From Bacillota bacterium (GTDB lineage: Bacteria; Bacillota; Clostridia; Oscillospirales; Acutalibacteraceae): a stretch of 64,000 bases of DNA. The DNA lies in NCBI GenBank assembly GCA_023416955.1, contig JAEZGM010000031.1, positions 1 through 64,000 of the forward strand, given 5' to 3'. The stretch's first letter is position 1. Each line of letters begins with the position of its first letter. A program made the position numbers and the translations under genes. The notes under the pieces were generated by a model that was given only the letters and a program-made list of their open reading frames with translations, did not search any database and was not told the origin of the DNA. Of this stretch, positions 15,621-24,346 are shown piece by piece.

Positions 15621-17450
15621 ATGCGGGAGAAGTTTAGGCAGGTCGCGGCGAAATTAAAGCACTTTTTTCAGCGCTTAAGCCTGCAGTTTACAATTTCCAT
15701 TTCGTTCACAGTCGTTGCGGTGCTGGGAATGCTGGTGGTGGGGATATCGCTTTCCATGCGCTTTATCGGTTCGTCGGAGGAAATGGCCGCCGAAGACAGC
15801 ATGCGTATGGTTGATCAGGTAAACCTCAATCTGGATACATATTTGCGCAGCATGCTTCGTATTTCTGATTCCATGTACTACCGCGTGATCAAAAACGCAG
15901 ACCTCGCTACTGACGACATAACGCCTGAAATGAGCCTTCTGTACGATGCGAACCGCGACCTTCTGATCAGCATCGGCGTGTTTTCCGGAACAGGGAAAAC
16001 CATAGCTGCCGAGCCCCTTTCCCAGGTGAAGCCCAATGCGAACATTTCCGGGCAGGACTGGTTTTTTAAAGCGTCGCGCCGCATTGAAAACAGTCATTTT
16101 TCCACTCCGCATGTGCAGAACCTTTTTGTCGACCCCGAAAATAAATACCGCTGGGTCGTTTCCCTGAGCCGTTCGGTGGAGCTGACAAACGCGGGCTCCG
16201 TTTCGCACGGAATCTTGTTGGTTGACATGAATTTCAGCGGCATTGAACAGATTTGCAAAAACGTAGGGCTTGGCGAATCAGGCTATATTTACCTGACTGA
16301 CGGGGACGGCGAAATCATTTATCACCCCCGCCAGCAGCTCATCTATTCCGATTTAATCCACGAGAATAATCTTGCGGAGGCAAAATACGACGACGGAAAT
16401 CATGTGGAAACATTCGAGCAGCAGGAAAGGCTGATTACAGTTAAAACGGTCGGGTATACCGGGTGGAAAATTATTGCGGTAACACCGGCAAAGGATATTA
16501 CCGCCGATTACTCCCAGATCAGGCTGTTTGCGCTTTTCTTTCTCTTTTTTGCGGTGTTTCTTTTGATTTTTGTAAACACATTCCTGTCCTCACGCATTGC
16601 AAACCCGATTAAAGAATTGGAGCACGCCGTAAAGGGAATTGAAAACGGCAGGCTCGACGAAGTGAAAATATCGGTTGCCGGCTCCTATGAGGTAAGGCAT
16701 CTGGGAAAAACACTGAATTCCATGGTGGCGCAGCTGCGCAATCTGATGGACGATATTGTTGCGGAGCAGGAATCGAAGCGCAAAAGTGAGTTGGACGCGC
16801 TTCAGTCGCAGATTAACCCGCATTTCCTTTACAATACCCTGGACTCTATTATCTGGATGATCGAAAATGAGCGGTATGATGGGGCCATCACTATGGTTAC
16901 GGCACTCGCAAGGTTGTTCCGGATCAGTCTTTCAAAGGGCAGGAACATCATTTCGGTGGGAGACGAACTCGAGCATGTGCGCAACTATCTTACCATTCAG
17001 AAAATGCGTTATAAGAATAAATTCAATTTCGAAATTGTTTCAGAGCCCGGGACACTCGGCTACGCGACCATTAAGCTGATTGTGCAGCCGCTGGTGGAAA
17101 ACTCCATTTACCACGGCATGGAATTTATGAGCGGAGACGGTGAAATTTCAATTCGCTCCTATTTTGAGAGCGGAGATTTGTATATTGACATTTCCGACAA
17201 CGGACTCGGTATGCCGCAGGAGCAGGCCGATGCGCTTTTGCTGGAGGACGGCACCGCCCGAAAGCGGGGAAAGGGCTCCGGAATCGGACTGAAAAATGTG
17301 CAGGAGCGCATTCAGCTGTACTTCGGTGCGGAATATGGGCTTTCTATTTTCAGCGAGCCGGATGAGGGGACAACCGCGCGGATTCATTTGCCGGCGAGAC
17401 AGTATGACGAAATTGAGCCCGGGAATGGGGAAAAGAGGGTAAACGGATGA
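15621..17450 (+). CDS. YesM-type sensor histidine kinase
   Basis: A 609-residue membrane kinase. A transmembrane helix at about residues 20-45 precedes a large extracellular sensing region (dCache-like, with GYIYLTDGDGEIIYHP), a second helix at about 300-325 and a HAMP segment (NPIKELEHAVKGIENG). The His_kinase domain has the phospho-acceptor His401 in the QINPHFLYNTLDS motif, and the ATPase domain has N box LVENSIYHG and G boxes DNGLGM and GKGSGIGLKNV. It phosphorylates the response regulator encoded just upstream. It overlaps the next gene by 4 bp (ATGA), so translation is coupled to the sugar-binding protein, suggesting that protein takes part in sensing. Confidence 0.9.
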   Translation: MREKFRQVAAKLKHFFQRLSLQFTISISFTVVAVLGMLVVGISLSMRFIGSSEEMAAEDSMRMVDQVNLNLDTYLRSMLRISDSMYYRVIKNADLATDDITPEMSLLYDANRDLLISIGVFSGTGKTIAAEPLSQVKPNANISGQDWFFKASRRIENSHFSTPHVQNLFVDPENKYRWVVSLSRSVELTNAGSVSHGILLVDMNFSGIEQICKNVGLGESGYIYLTDGDGEIIYHPRQQLIYSDLIHENNLAEAKYDDGNHVETFEQQERLITVKTVGYTGWKIIAVTPAKDITADYSQIRLFALFFLFFAVFLLIFVNTFLSSRIANPIKELEHAVKGIENGRLDEVKISVAGSYEVRHLGKTLNSMVAQLRNLMDDIVAEQESKRKSELDALQSQINPHFLYNTLDSIIWMIENERYDGAITMVTALARLFRISLSKGRNIISVGDELEHVRNYLTIQKMRYKNKFNFEIVSEPGTLGYATIKLIVQPLVENSIYHGMEFMSGDGEISIRSYFESGDLYIDISDNGLGMPQEQADALLLEDGTARKRGKGSGIGLKNVQERIQLYFGAEYGLSIFSEPDEGTTARIHLPARQYDEIEPGNGEKRVNG

Positions 17451-18421
17451 CAAAAAGAAAAGTGCTGGTCTTTTTCCTGATTCTGCTGCTGTTTGCCGCT
17501 GCCTTTCTGTTCCTGTACCGCGACCGGCTTTATGAAAAGAAGAGAGGAGATCCCTACGAAATATCCGTGATAACGCGCGGGGAAAATACGGAAAACTGGA
17601 CGACAGTCCGCCAGGGGATTGACCAGGCCGCAAAGGATTTGAACTGCGAAATCAGCTTTGTGACTCTTTCAAATCAAAATAATGTGGAGGAACAGATTTC
17701 ACTGATACAGCGGGAAATTGCAAACGGCGCCAACGCGCTTGTCATTGCTCCGGTGAACTCAAAAGATCTGGAGGAGCCTGTTGAAAAAGCGATGAAAAGT
17801 GTTCCTGTTGTCACAATGCAATCCACAGTGGACACCATAAAAGACCTGTCCTATGTTTCCTCCGATAATTTTCAGTTGGGCAGGGCGCTTGCCGAAAAAC
17901 TGACAGAGAACGCGCCGAACACGCAAAAAATTATTATTCTGCGCAACAGCATGGATTGCAGCAACATTCATCAACGGTACCTCGGCGTGTTCGACGTATT
18001 GAGCAAAACGAAGAACCGCGTAGAGTACTGGGACATTCCCGACGATCCACAGGAGGCATACGATACCGCACGCGGGATGCTGCAAAACAGTAACGCCACT
18101 GCCTTTGTTGCGCTGGACGCTGCAACGCTGCAGGCGGTGGCGGAGGCGGAACGTGACCTGATGAAAACCGGAAGCAAGCAGGTTCGGATTTATGGACTGG
18201 GACGAACCAATACCGTGGTATCATTGCTTGAAAATGAGGTAATCAGCGCTGTCGGTGTGGAGAATGAGTTTAACCTCGGCTACCTCAGCATTCAGTCCGC
18301 GGTCAATCATATTAACAAGCGGCCGGACAGCATCAGTCCGCAGGTCAATTTTTCAATTGTAGATCATGGGAATATGTATAATCCCGACAATCAAAGAATG
18401 CTTTTCCCATTTGTCAGATAG
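17447..18421 (+). CDS. membrane-anchored periplasmic-binding-fold protein of the two-component system
   Basis: A 324-residue protein with a single N-terminal hydrophobic helix (VLVFFLILLLFAAAFLFLY) and no lipobox Cys, so it is likely an uncleaved membrane anchor. The rest is a type I periplasmic sugar-binding fold (Peripla_BP_4 style): INTERNAL segments NTENWTTVRQGIDQAAKD, ANALVIAPVNSKDL and FVALDAATLQAVAEAE. It is translationally coupled to the kinase gene. Proteins of this kind in YesMN-like operons act as extracellular ligand receptors for the kinase, forming a three-component system; that role is inferred from position. It differs from the two MglB proteins, which are lipoproteins, and there is no permease gene beside it. 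Confidence 0.8.
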   Translation: MTKRKVLVFFLILLLFAAAFLFLYRDRLYEKKRGDPYEISVITRGENTENWTTVRQGIDQAAKDLNCEISFVTLSNQNNVEEQISLIQREIANGANALVIAPVNSKDLEEPVEKAMKSVPVVTMQSTVDTIKDLSYVSSDNFQLGRALAEKLTENAPNTQKIIILRNSMDCSNIHQRYLGVFDVLSKTKNRVEYWDIPDDPQEAYDTARGMLQNSNATAFVALDAATLQAVAEAERDLMKTGSKQVRIYGLGRTNTVVSLLENEVISAVGVENEFNLGYLSIQSAVNHINKRPDSISPQVNFSIVDHGNMYNPDNQRMLFPFVR

Positions 18422-18475
18422 ATACGGCACAGCGGCAAGCCGCAACCGTTTTGCAAGGAGAAAGGAAGGATTATA

Positions 18476-19525
18476 ATGAGAAGATGGACTCGCCGAGCGG
18501 TAGCCGGACTCGCCGCGGTACTGCTGTTTCTTCCTTTGTATTCCTGCAGGGGCGAAACAAATTCCGGTAAAGTCGACACCATAAAAATAGGGGTTGCGGT
18601 TTACCGAAAAGACGATACGTTTATTGCAAGCCTTGCCGGTTATCTGGAGCAGATCGCGAAAAAGAAGGAACTGGAAAGCGGCAAAAAAATTGTTCTGAAC
18701 ATTGTAGACGCGCAGTCCAGTCAAGCACTTCAGAATGACCAGGTTGACAGCTTCATTTCACATAATTACGACGTGATCTGTGTCAATGAAGTTGACCGCA
18801 CCGCTTCCGCCGTGATCGTCAACAAGGCCAAGGCCGCGAACATTCCGCTGATTTTCTTTAACAGGGAACCGGTAGAGGAAGACATCCGCATGTGGAGCCA
18901 TGCCTATTATGTCGGCGCGGACGCCGCGCAGTCAGGCAGGCTGCAGGGCGAGATCGTTGTGAACGCGTGGAAAAAGGACAAAACGCTGGATAAGAACGGA
19001 GACGGGAAACTGCAGTATGTCATGCTCGAAGGCGAGCAGGACCATCAGGACGCACTGCTTCGCACGGAGTATTCGCTCAAGGCGATTACCGGAGCAGGCA
19101 TTCATGTGGAAAAGCTGGGGGACGACATCGCGAACTGGCAGCGTGCGCAGGCAGCGTCAAAAATGACGCAGTGGCTGCAAAAATACGGTTCCCGAATCGA
19201 GGTTGTGCTTGCCAACAACGACGACATGGCACTGGGAGCGATAGACGCAATTACAGCCCAGAACATGGAATCCAAGCCGATTGTGCTGGGAATCGACGCA
19301 ACCCAGCAGGGACTGAAGGCCATTGACAACGGAACCATGTTCGGCACGGTATTCAATGACGCGATAGGACAGGCGCAGGCGATTTTCGACCTGTCGTACT
19401 CTTACGCAACCGGGGGCACACCCGGCAGCGCTATGAAAATGCAGAGCGGGCGGTATGTGCGCGTGCCGTATCGGGTGGTCACAAAAGAAAATTATCAGGA
19501 TATTCTGGATTACCTGCGTTCATAA
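18476..19525 (+). CDS. second MglB-like galactose-binding lipoprotein
   Basis: A 349-residue lipoprotein, paralogous to MglB at 9703. It has a lipoprotein signal ending in LYSC (Cys about residue 23), and the same conserved blocks: GVAVYRKDDTFIASL, NEVDRTASAVI, FFNREPVEED, DKNGDGKLQYVMLEGE and LANNDDMALGAIDAI. It sits after the sensor genes rather than in mglBAC, so it could be an alternative receptor feeding the same MglAC or the sensing system. AAGGAGAAAGGAAGG precedes the ATG. It ends before a bidirectional terminator shared with galE. Ligand presumed galactose or a related hexose. Confidence 0.88.
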   Translation: MRRWTRRAVAGLAAVLLFLPLYSCRGETNSGKVDTIKIGVAVYRKDDTFIASLAGYLEQIAKKKELESGKKIVLNIVDAQSSQALQNDQVDSFISHNYDVICVNEVDRTASAVIVNKAKAANIPLIFFNREPVEEDIRMWSHAYYVGADAAQSGRLQGEIVVNAWKKDKTLDKNGDGKLQYVMLEGEQDHQDALLRTEYSLKAITGAGIHVEKLGDDIANWQRAQAASKMTQWLQKYGSRIEVVLANNDDMALGAIDAITAQNMESKPIVLGIDATQQGLKAIDNGTMFGTVFNDAIGQAQAIFDLSYSYATGGTPGSAMKMQSGRYVRVPYRVVTKENYQDILDYLRS

Positions 19526-19537
19526 ATGGGTACCAAA

Positions 19538-19568
19538 AACGCCGCATGGAAAGCTTCCATACGGCGTT
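19538..19568. terminator. terminator between convergent mglB2 and galE
   Basis: AACGCCGCATGGAA (19538-19551) pairs with TTCCATACGGCGTT (19555-19568), one mismatch, 3-nt loop. A T run follows on the minus strand (complement of AAAAA before it), so it serves galE at least. Confidence 0.75.
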
Positions 19569-19579
19569 GCTGTTTCTGA

Positions 19580-20578
19580 TTATTTCTGATTTTTAATATA
19601 ATTCCAGTTGTCGCGGCACATGTCGTCCAGGCTGTACTTTGCTTCCCAGCCGAGTTCCGTCTTTGCTTTGGAAACGTCTGCGTAGCATTCGGCAATGTCG
19701 CCCGCTCTGCGCGGTGCAATCTTGTAGGGGATTTTTACGCCGCTTGCTCTTTCAAATGCGTGAACAACGTCCAGCACGCTGCTGCCGTTTCCGGTGCCCA
19801 GATTATAAGCCTGCGCGCCCTCAATGGAATCCAGTTTTTCCAGTGCCTTGAGGTGGCCGGTCGCTAGGTCACATACATGAATGTAATCGCGCACGCCAGT
19901 GCCGTCCGGCGTGGGGTAGTCATCGCCGTATACGCTCAGCTCAGGGAGCTTGCCGATAGCTACTTTCATGATGTATGGCATCAGGTTGTTCGGAATGCCG
20001 TTCGGGTTTTCGCCGATCAGGCCGCTTTCGTGCGCGCCAATCGGATTGAAGTACCGCAGCAGTGCGACTTTCCAGTCTTTTTCCGCAAAGCACAGGTCTT
20101 TCAGAATAGTTTCGATCATCAGCTTTGTGGTTCCATACGGGTTTGTGGTGGAAAGCGGCATCTCTTCGTTGAAAGGAGCGGTGTTGTTCATTCCGTAAAC
20201 CGTAGCGGAAGAACTGAACACCAGCTTCTTCACATCGTGCTTTTTCATTAGACGGAGCAGGTTAATAGTGCCCGTCAGATTGTTATGGTAATATTCCAGC
20301 GGCTTTGAAACGGATTCACCGACCGCTTTCAATCCGGCAAAATGAATGACAGCGTCAATTTTATTTTCCGAAAAAATCTTTTCGAATCCTTCAACGTCCA
20401 GCATGTCGCACTCGTAGACGGGGAAGGTTTTTCCGGTCAGCTTTTCAACCGCTTTCACCGCTTCGGGTGAGGAATTGGAGTAATTATCCATGATGATGAC
20501 GTTCAGGCCGTTGTTCAGCAGCTCAATACAGGTGTGGGAACCAATGTAGCCGGCACCGCCGGTAACTAAAACATTCAT
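19580..20578 (-). CDS. galE: UDP-glucose 4-epimerase GalE
   Basis: A 332-residue NAD-dependent short-chain dehydrogenase-type epimerase that interconverts UDP-galactose and UDP-glucose in the Leloir pathway. The N-terminal NAD-binding motif VTGGAGYIGSH, FSSSATVYG and the catalytic Tyr-Lys pair in NPYGTTKLMIE are all visible. RDYIHVCDLATGH is also typical. Start at 20578 is fixed by AGGAGG and by the ATGA overlap with the galT stop. It is the last gene of galK-galT-galE. The frame extends upstream to 20788 but that part is the shadow of galT. Confidence 0.96.
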   Translation of the reverse strand: MNVLVTGGAGYIGSHTCIELLNNGLNVIIMDNYSNSSPEAVKAVEKLTGKTFPVYECDMLDVEGFEKIFSENKIDAVIHFAGLKAVGESVSKPLEYYHNNLTGTINLLRLMKKHDVKKLVFSSSATVYGMNNTAPFNEEMPLSTTNPYGTTKLMIETILKDLCFAEKDWKVALLRYFNPIGAHESGLIGENPNGIPNNLMPYIMKVAIGKLPELSVYGDDYPTPDGTGVRDYIHVCDLATGHLKALEKLDSIEGAQAYNLGTGNGSSVLDVVHAFERASGVKIPYKIAPRRAGDIAECYADVSKAKTELGWEAKYSLDDMCRDNWNYIKNQK

Positions 20579-21546
20579 GCTTTTTCCTCCTGATATCGTT
20601 TGTATGCCGCGCGAAGTTCCTCTGCGGTTTCTTCGGGGCAGGTGGGGTTGCAGCTTGCCCATGCGCCGGTTTCGCTGGAAGCGTTGAATTTCTGCTTTTC
20701 CGCACTGCGCATCGGCGGGAAAAACTCGATGTGGAAGTGATAATCCTCGGAATAATCCCCGGAATTGACGGGCGCGTTGTGCATGCACATCATATAGGGG
20801 AATTTGTAGCCGAACAGGCTGTCGAGCATTCCAACCGTGTCGCGGATCGTTAAGCCGAGCGCGGTCTTTTCGGCGTCGGTAAATTCCGTAATATACTGCG
20901 CATGACGGTTTGAAAAGATATATACCCCATAGGGATATTCGGTGAAGAACGGCAGTAAAACAGTAAAATACTCATTTTTGAAGATGATACGCTTGTTTTC
21001 AGCCAGCTCATTTTTCAGCAAATCGCAAAACAGGCACGCGTGCTTCTCTTTATAATACTCTTTCGCGGACTCTGTTTCAAGTTCAAGTTTCTTCGGAAGG
21101 AAAGAGTACCCGTAAATCTGACCGTGTGGGTGGGGCATGGTCACGCCGACTGCTTCGCCGCGGTTTTCAAACGGAAATACATATTTAATCTTCGGGTCGG
21201 TGCTGATTGCCGCGAACCGTTCGCACCAAAGATCAACCAGCTTTCTCATGTGGCTGTCGGAAAGCTCCGGTAAAGTTGCGGTGTGGTTGGGGGAGTACAG
21301 AATGACTTCGCACTTTCCGTAGCTGGGCGCCACCTTGAAAAAGTCGGTCGCCACATCGTCCGGCTCGGGCGGGTTTTGGGAAAGGGCGGGGAAATCATTG
21401 TCGTATTCCATCACTTCATATTCCGGGACTTTTCCGTAGCTGGGGCAGAACGGGCAGAAGTCCTTGGGCATCTGCGGTCTTGCCTGCCGGTTGGAAGCGA
21501 TCATAATCCAGTCTTTGATTAACGGGTGCCATCTTAATTCAGCCAA
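20575..21546 (-). CDS. galT: galactose-1-phosphate uridylyltransferase GalT
   Basis: A 323-residue cytoplasmic enzyme that exchanges UMP between UDP-glucose and galactose-1-phosphate. Family features: zinc-site-like CPFCPSYG near the N-terminus, the active site HPHGQIYGY and the C-terminal HFHIEFFPPMR. It is the classical class I (HIT superfamily) GalT and not the GalT2 type common in Firmicutes. The start is a TTG at 21546, chosen because CAGGAGG lies 9 nt upstream and because WHPLIKDWIMIASNRQ follows, as in homologues. It overlaps galE by 4 bp. Confidence 0.95.
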   Translation of the reverse strand: MAELRWHPLIKDWIMIASNRQARPQMPKDFCPFCPSYGKVPEYEVMEYDNDFPALSQNPPEPDDVATDFFKVAPSYGKCEVILYSPNHTATLPELSDSHMRKLVDLWCERFAAISTDPKIKYVFPFENRGEAVGVTMPHPHGQIYGYSFLPKKLELETESAKEYYKEKHACLFCDLLKNELAENKRIIFKNEYFTVLLPFFTEYPYGVYIFSNRHAQYITEFTDAEKTALGLTIRDTVGMLDSLFGYKFPYMMCMHNAPVNSGDYSEDYHFHIEFFPPMRSAEKQKFNASSETGAWASCNPTCPEETAEELRAAYKRYQEEKA

Positions 21547-21637
21547 TTGAAAGATCCTCCTGATTTTCTGTTTTGCTGTCAGCGAGCCGAGAAAGCGCAT
21601 TGGCAGTATTATTTTTACCTCTAAAAGTGTTTTTAGG

Positions 21638-22924
21638 TTACAGAATCCGTATTCCGCCCACGGGACGGATTGCCAGTGTGTGGCAGGTTCCCTTGCCGAG
21701 CGCGGCTTCCATCGCCTGTGTGAATTCGGTCAGATGTTCCGTCGGAACAAAGGTCTGCACGGTGCCGGCAAAGCCGCCACCGTGTACGCGGTAGGCGCCG
21801 CCTATTTTTTTCAGAAGACGCTCACACAGCGCCAGAGTCAGCGAAACACCCTGCTCCTGCACATGGGAGGGTGAAAATACGTTTTGCAGATACATGTAGG
21901 AAGAGTACCCGCTTTCGATTACCAGGCTCTTAAACGCGTCAAAATCCCCGCCGCGCAGCGCGGCAACTTCCTTTTCAACGCGCCTGTTATCCTCAAAGAA
22001 ATGAATGGCGCGCAGCAGTGCACGGTCACCCATGTTTTGACGCAGTTTACCCAGATTTGCGTAAAATTCCGATTCGTCCACTTCGGAAAGAACCTCTTTT
22101 CCAAAGTAGGCCGCAACCTGCTTCATTTCGGCGGGAATGGCGGCGTAGTCCGGCGTTAAGTCGGAGTGGCTTCCCATTGTATCGATAATGCACAGCGCGT
22201 AGCCGCAGCCCGCAAAATCAAAGTCCACTTTTTCAGCAACGGGGTTTTCCGCGTCCGCAAAATCAATGGTAATAAAGCTGCCGATGGAGCTTGCGGCCTG
22301 ATCCATCAGTCCGCACGGTTTTCCGAAATACACGTTTTCCGCGTATTGCCCAACCTGCGCAATTTTGAGCGCGCTTTCTTTTCCGCGGCAGAACAGGTCG
22401 TTCACAATGGTACCGACCAATACTTCAAACGCTGCGGAGGAGGAAAGACCGGAGCCGGAAAGAACGTTGGAGGTAGTGTACGCGTCAAACCCGCCCATGG
22501 TATAGCCGAGCTCTGAAAATTTCGCAAGAATTCCGCGAATCAGCGAAATGGATTTACCGCTCTCCGGCTCCCTTGCGGTAAGATCATCCGCACGAAGGGA
22601 ATCCATCGGGTAGCCCTTGGATTGAATGTTTACCGCTGTGCTGTCGTTTTTCGCGACAATCGCGATCACATCCAGATTCACACTCGCCGCGAGTACTTTT
22701 CCGCGCTGGTGGTCGGTGTGGTTGCCACCGACTTCCGTGCGTCCCGGCGCGCTGAAAATGCTGATGTCGCGGTTTGCCCCGAACTGTTTTTCAAATTCGC
22801 TGACAGCCTCGGTCAGGCGGTCGCGGTAGTCTGCCAAACGCTCTTTATCGCAGACATAAATATAGGAAAGTTTTTCATCTAATTTTCCTGACTCGATTTG
22901 TTCTTTTACCTGTGCAGAGTACAT
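21638..22924 (-). CDS. galK: galactokinase GalK
   Basis: A 428-residue GHMP-family kinase that phosphorylates galactose with ATP. The galactokinase signature GRTEVGGNHTDHQ, the ATP-binding GSGLSSSAAFE and the C-terminal GGAYRVHGGGFAGT are visible. The protein is about 30-40 residues longer at the N-terminus than E. coli GalK, as in many clostridia. GGGAGG precedes the ATG. First gene of galKTE, transcribed from the promoter at 22979-23007 and lying 91 bp before galT. The operon converges on the mgl and sensor genes, so uptake and catabolism are encoded side by side. Confidence 0.96.
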   Translation of the reverse strand: MYSAQVKEQIESGKLDEKLSYIYVCDKERLADYRDRLTEAVSEFEKQFGANRDISIFSAPGRTEVGGNHTDHQRGKVLAASVNLDVIAIVAKNDSTAVNIQSKGYPMDSLRADDLTAREPESGKSISLIRGILAKFSELGYTMGGFDAYTTSNVLSGSGLSSSAAFEVLVGTIVNDLFCRGKESALKIAQVGQYAENVYFGKPCGLMDQAASSIGSFITIDFADAENPVAEKVDFDFAGCGYALCIIDTMGSHSDLTPDYAAIPAEMKQVAAYFGKEVLSEVDESEFYANLGKLRQNMGDRALLRAIHFFEDNRRVEKEVAALRGGDFDAFKSLVIESGYSSYMYLQNVFSPSHVQEQGVSLTLALCERLLKKIGGAYRVHGGGFAGTVQTFVPTEHLTEFTQAMEAALGKGTCHTLAIRPVGGIRIL

Positions 22925-22978
22925 TTCCTTTTGCCTCCCTTTGTTTTCATGAAAATTATTCTTAATTACTGTAGTTTT

Positions 22979-23022
22979 ATTCTATTCCGTGTCATTTTGC
23001 TTTTCAAGCGTGAAATGTTTCA
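22979..23022 (-). promoter_or_regulatory. galKTE promoter with palindrome overlapping its upstream side
   Basis: On the minus strand TTGAAA (23007-23002) and TAGAAT (22984-22979) are 17 bp apart. Immediately upstream, TGAAATGTTTCA (23011-23022) has inverted TGAAA/TTTCA arms and could be an operator. The 355-bp divergent region from 22925 to 23279 holds only this promoter and the one at 23160-23188. Confidence 0.7.
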
Positions 23023-23159
23023 GCAATATTGAAATATGTTGCATTTTGCGCGGGTTGCAAACTTCGTTTGTTTTTAAAGGCTGGGTGAGGTTCCGGTCAT
23101 GCATCCGCGATGATATGCGGTAAATTCAAAGGTATTCGGCCCGCTGAACTTTCCAAGAG

Positions 23160-23188
23160 TTGACAGGTAATTTTGAATTCAGTATCAT
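23160..23188 (+). promoter_or_regulatory. promoter of the XRE-cupin regulator
   Basis: TTGACA (23160-23165) and TATCAT (23183-23188) are 17 bp apart, about 90 bp upstream of the TTG start codon. Confidence 0.65.
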
Positions 23189-23279
23189 AGTATTATAAAG
23201 TACAAAGAAGAAAATTCAGTCCGCACACACAAAAAACGCATGGATTTATTTTTCATACAAGAAGAGGGAGGAATCCGCT

Positions 23280-23870
23280 TTGGATCATAATCTGGCCATA
23301 GGCTCGAAAATAAAACAGTTTCGTACCGCGAAAGGGTACACGCTGAAGCAGCTGAGTGAGGAAACCGGTTTTTCAGTGGGCTTTCTGTCGCAGCTGGAAC
23401 GGGGAATTTCAACGGCTGCCATAGACTCCCTCGCAAAATTGGCCAGCGTGTTCGACGTACCTCTGACCAGCTTTTTTGATTCGGTGGAATCCCCGAAGCC
23501 AAGCCCGGTAATGCGTGACTTTGAGCTCCAGCCGAGTGAAATCAGCCCCCATATCTACCAATATATATTGTCGCAAAATCCGGGTGGGTTCCATATTTTG
23601 CCGAGAATGTATCTGCTGATGCCGTTCGATAAGCCGGATGACGACATTCAGATATCCGGGCATCAGGGCGAGGAGTGGATTTACATGCTGGAAGGAATTC
23701 TCACTGTTTATATTGCGAATCAGACTTACGAGCTGTACCCCGGAAACTCCATTCATTTTGATTCCACGGTGCCCCACAACTGGATGAACCGTACCGGGCG
23801 GGCGGCGCGGTTTCTGGCGGTCAATTTCCCGAACCCGCTGGAGGGGAATCCCGACGCGAATTTATATTGA
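23280..23870 (+). CDS. XRE-family regulator with C-terminal cupin domain
   Basis: A 196-residue transcription factor. Residues 5-65 are an XRE/Cro helix-turn-helix (IGSKIKQFRTAKGYTLKQLS, then GFSVGFLSQLERG). Residues 105-190 are a cupin_2 barrel (HQGEEWIYMLEGILTVYIAN, YPGNSIHFDSTVPHNW). Proteins of this design sense small metabolites and often control amino acid catabolism. It starts with TTG 23280 after GGGAGG. It lies just before, and is co-oriented with, the hydroxyproline/proline locus and is the best local candidate to control it; regulation of galKTE, divergent on its other side, is less likely but possible. It has its own promoter and terminator. Confidence 0.87.
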   Translation: MDHNLAIGSKIKQFRTAKGYTLKQLSEETGFSVGFLSQLERGISTAAIDSLAKLASVFDVPLTSFFDSVESPKPSPVMRDFELQPSEISPHIYQYILSQNPGGFHILPRMYLLMPFDKPDDDIQISGHQGEEWIYMLEGILTVYIANQTYELYPGNSIHFDSTVPHNWMNRTGRAARFLAVNFPNPLEGNPDANLY

Positions 23871-23871
23871 A

Positions 23872-23918
23872 GATGTTGCAAAATGAATTGAAGTTCATTT
23901 TGCAACATCTTCTTTTTT
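23872..23918 (+). terminator. terminator of the XRE-cupin gene
   Basis: A perfect 16-bp stem, GATGTTGCAAAATGAA (23872-23887) with its complement at 23894-23909, followed by TTCTTTTTTT. It directly follows the stop codon. Confidence 0.9.
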
Positions 23919-24106
23919 TAAAATTACATACTTATGAAATTTGCCGGAGGCTAATGAATTTTTTGAAAGGATACCGCGCGCCTGCTTTCGCTCCGCGCTT
24001 TTGTTGTGAGATATGGGTTCATACAGAAGAAGAGAAACGGAGGAGTCGCATTTTTTAATGTTTTTGTTTGCAAAATGTTGTAAAAATTAACTTTTATTTT
24101 GAATGC

Positions 24107-24135
24107 TTGACAATTTATAGCGTATGAATTATAAT
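24107..24135 (+). promoter_or_regulatory. consensus promoter of the hydroxyproline/proline reduction locus
   Basis: TTGACA (24107-24112) and TATAAT (24130-24135) are both perfect with a 17-bp spacer. The start would be near 24142, about 205 nt before the first gene. The preceding part of the gap (23919-24106) is AT-rich and shows no gene. Confidence 0.85.
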
Positions 24136-24196
24136 CACGATAAAATTTCATAACCGTGAGATGAGAATCATAAAAATGAATGCTGTGATCTGAACA

Positions 24197-24237
24197 AAGA
24201 CGTTCTGAGTTCCTATGGAATCAGAACGTCTTTTTGC
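24197..24237 (+). terminator. intrinsic terminator in the 5' leader (possible attenuator)
   Basis: AAGACGTTCTGA (24197-24208) pairs with TCAGAACGTCTT, with additional TTCC/GGAA pairing inside and a T run (TTTTT) after it. It lies about 55 nt after the predicted start and 110 nt before the aminotransferase gene. The leader holds a 10-codon frame starting ATGAGAATC but no good ribosome binding site. Confidence 0.75.
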
Positions 24238-24346
24238 ATGAATTTACAGGCCTTCGTTCAGGGCGGTAACGGGTACGGAAAATATTAAATATGAATTATA
24301 TGTAATGCACTATTTCAAATTTTATAAAATACTCAGGAGGCATGTT

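Noticed and set aside
23867..24058. 63-codon frame after the XRE-cupin gene
   Set aside because: It begins inside the terminator of that gene and lacks a ribosome binding site and sensible composition.
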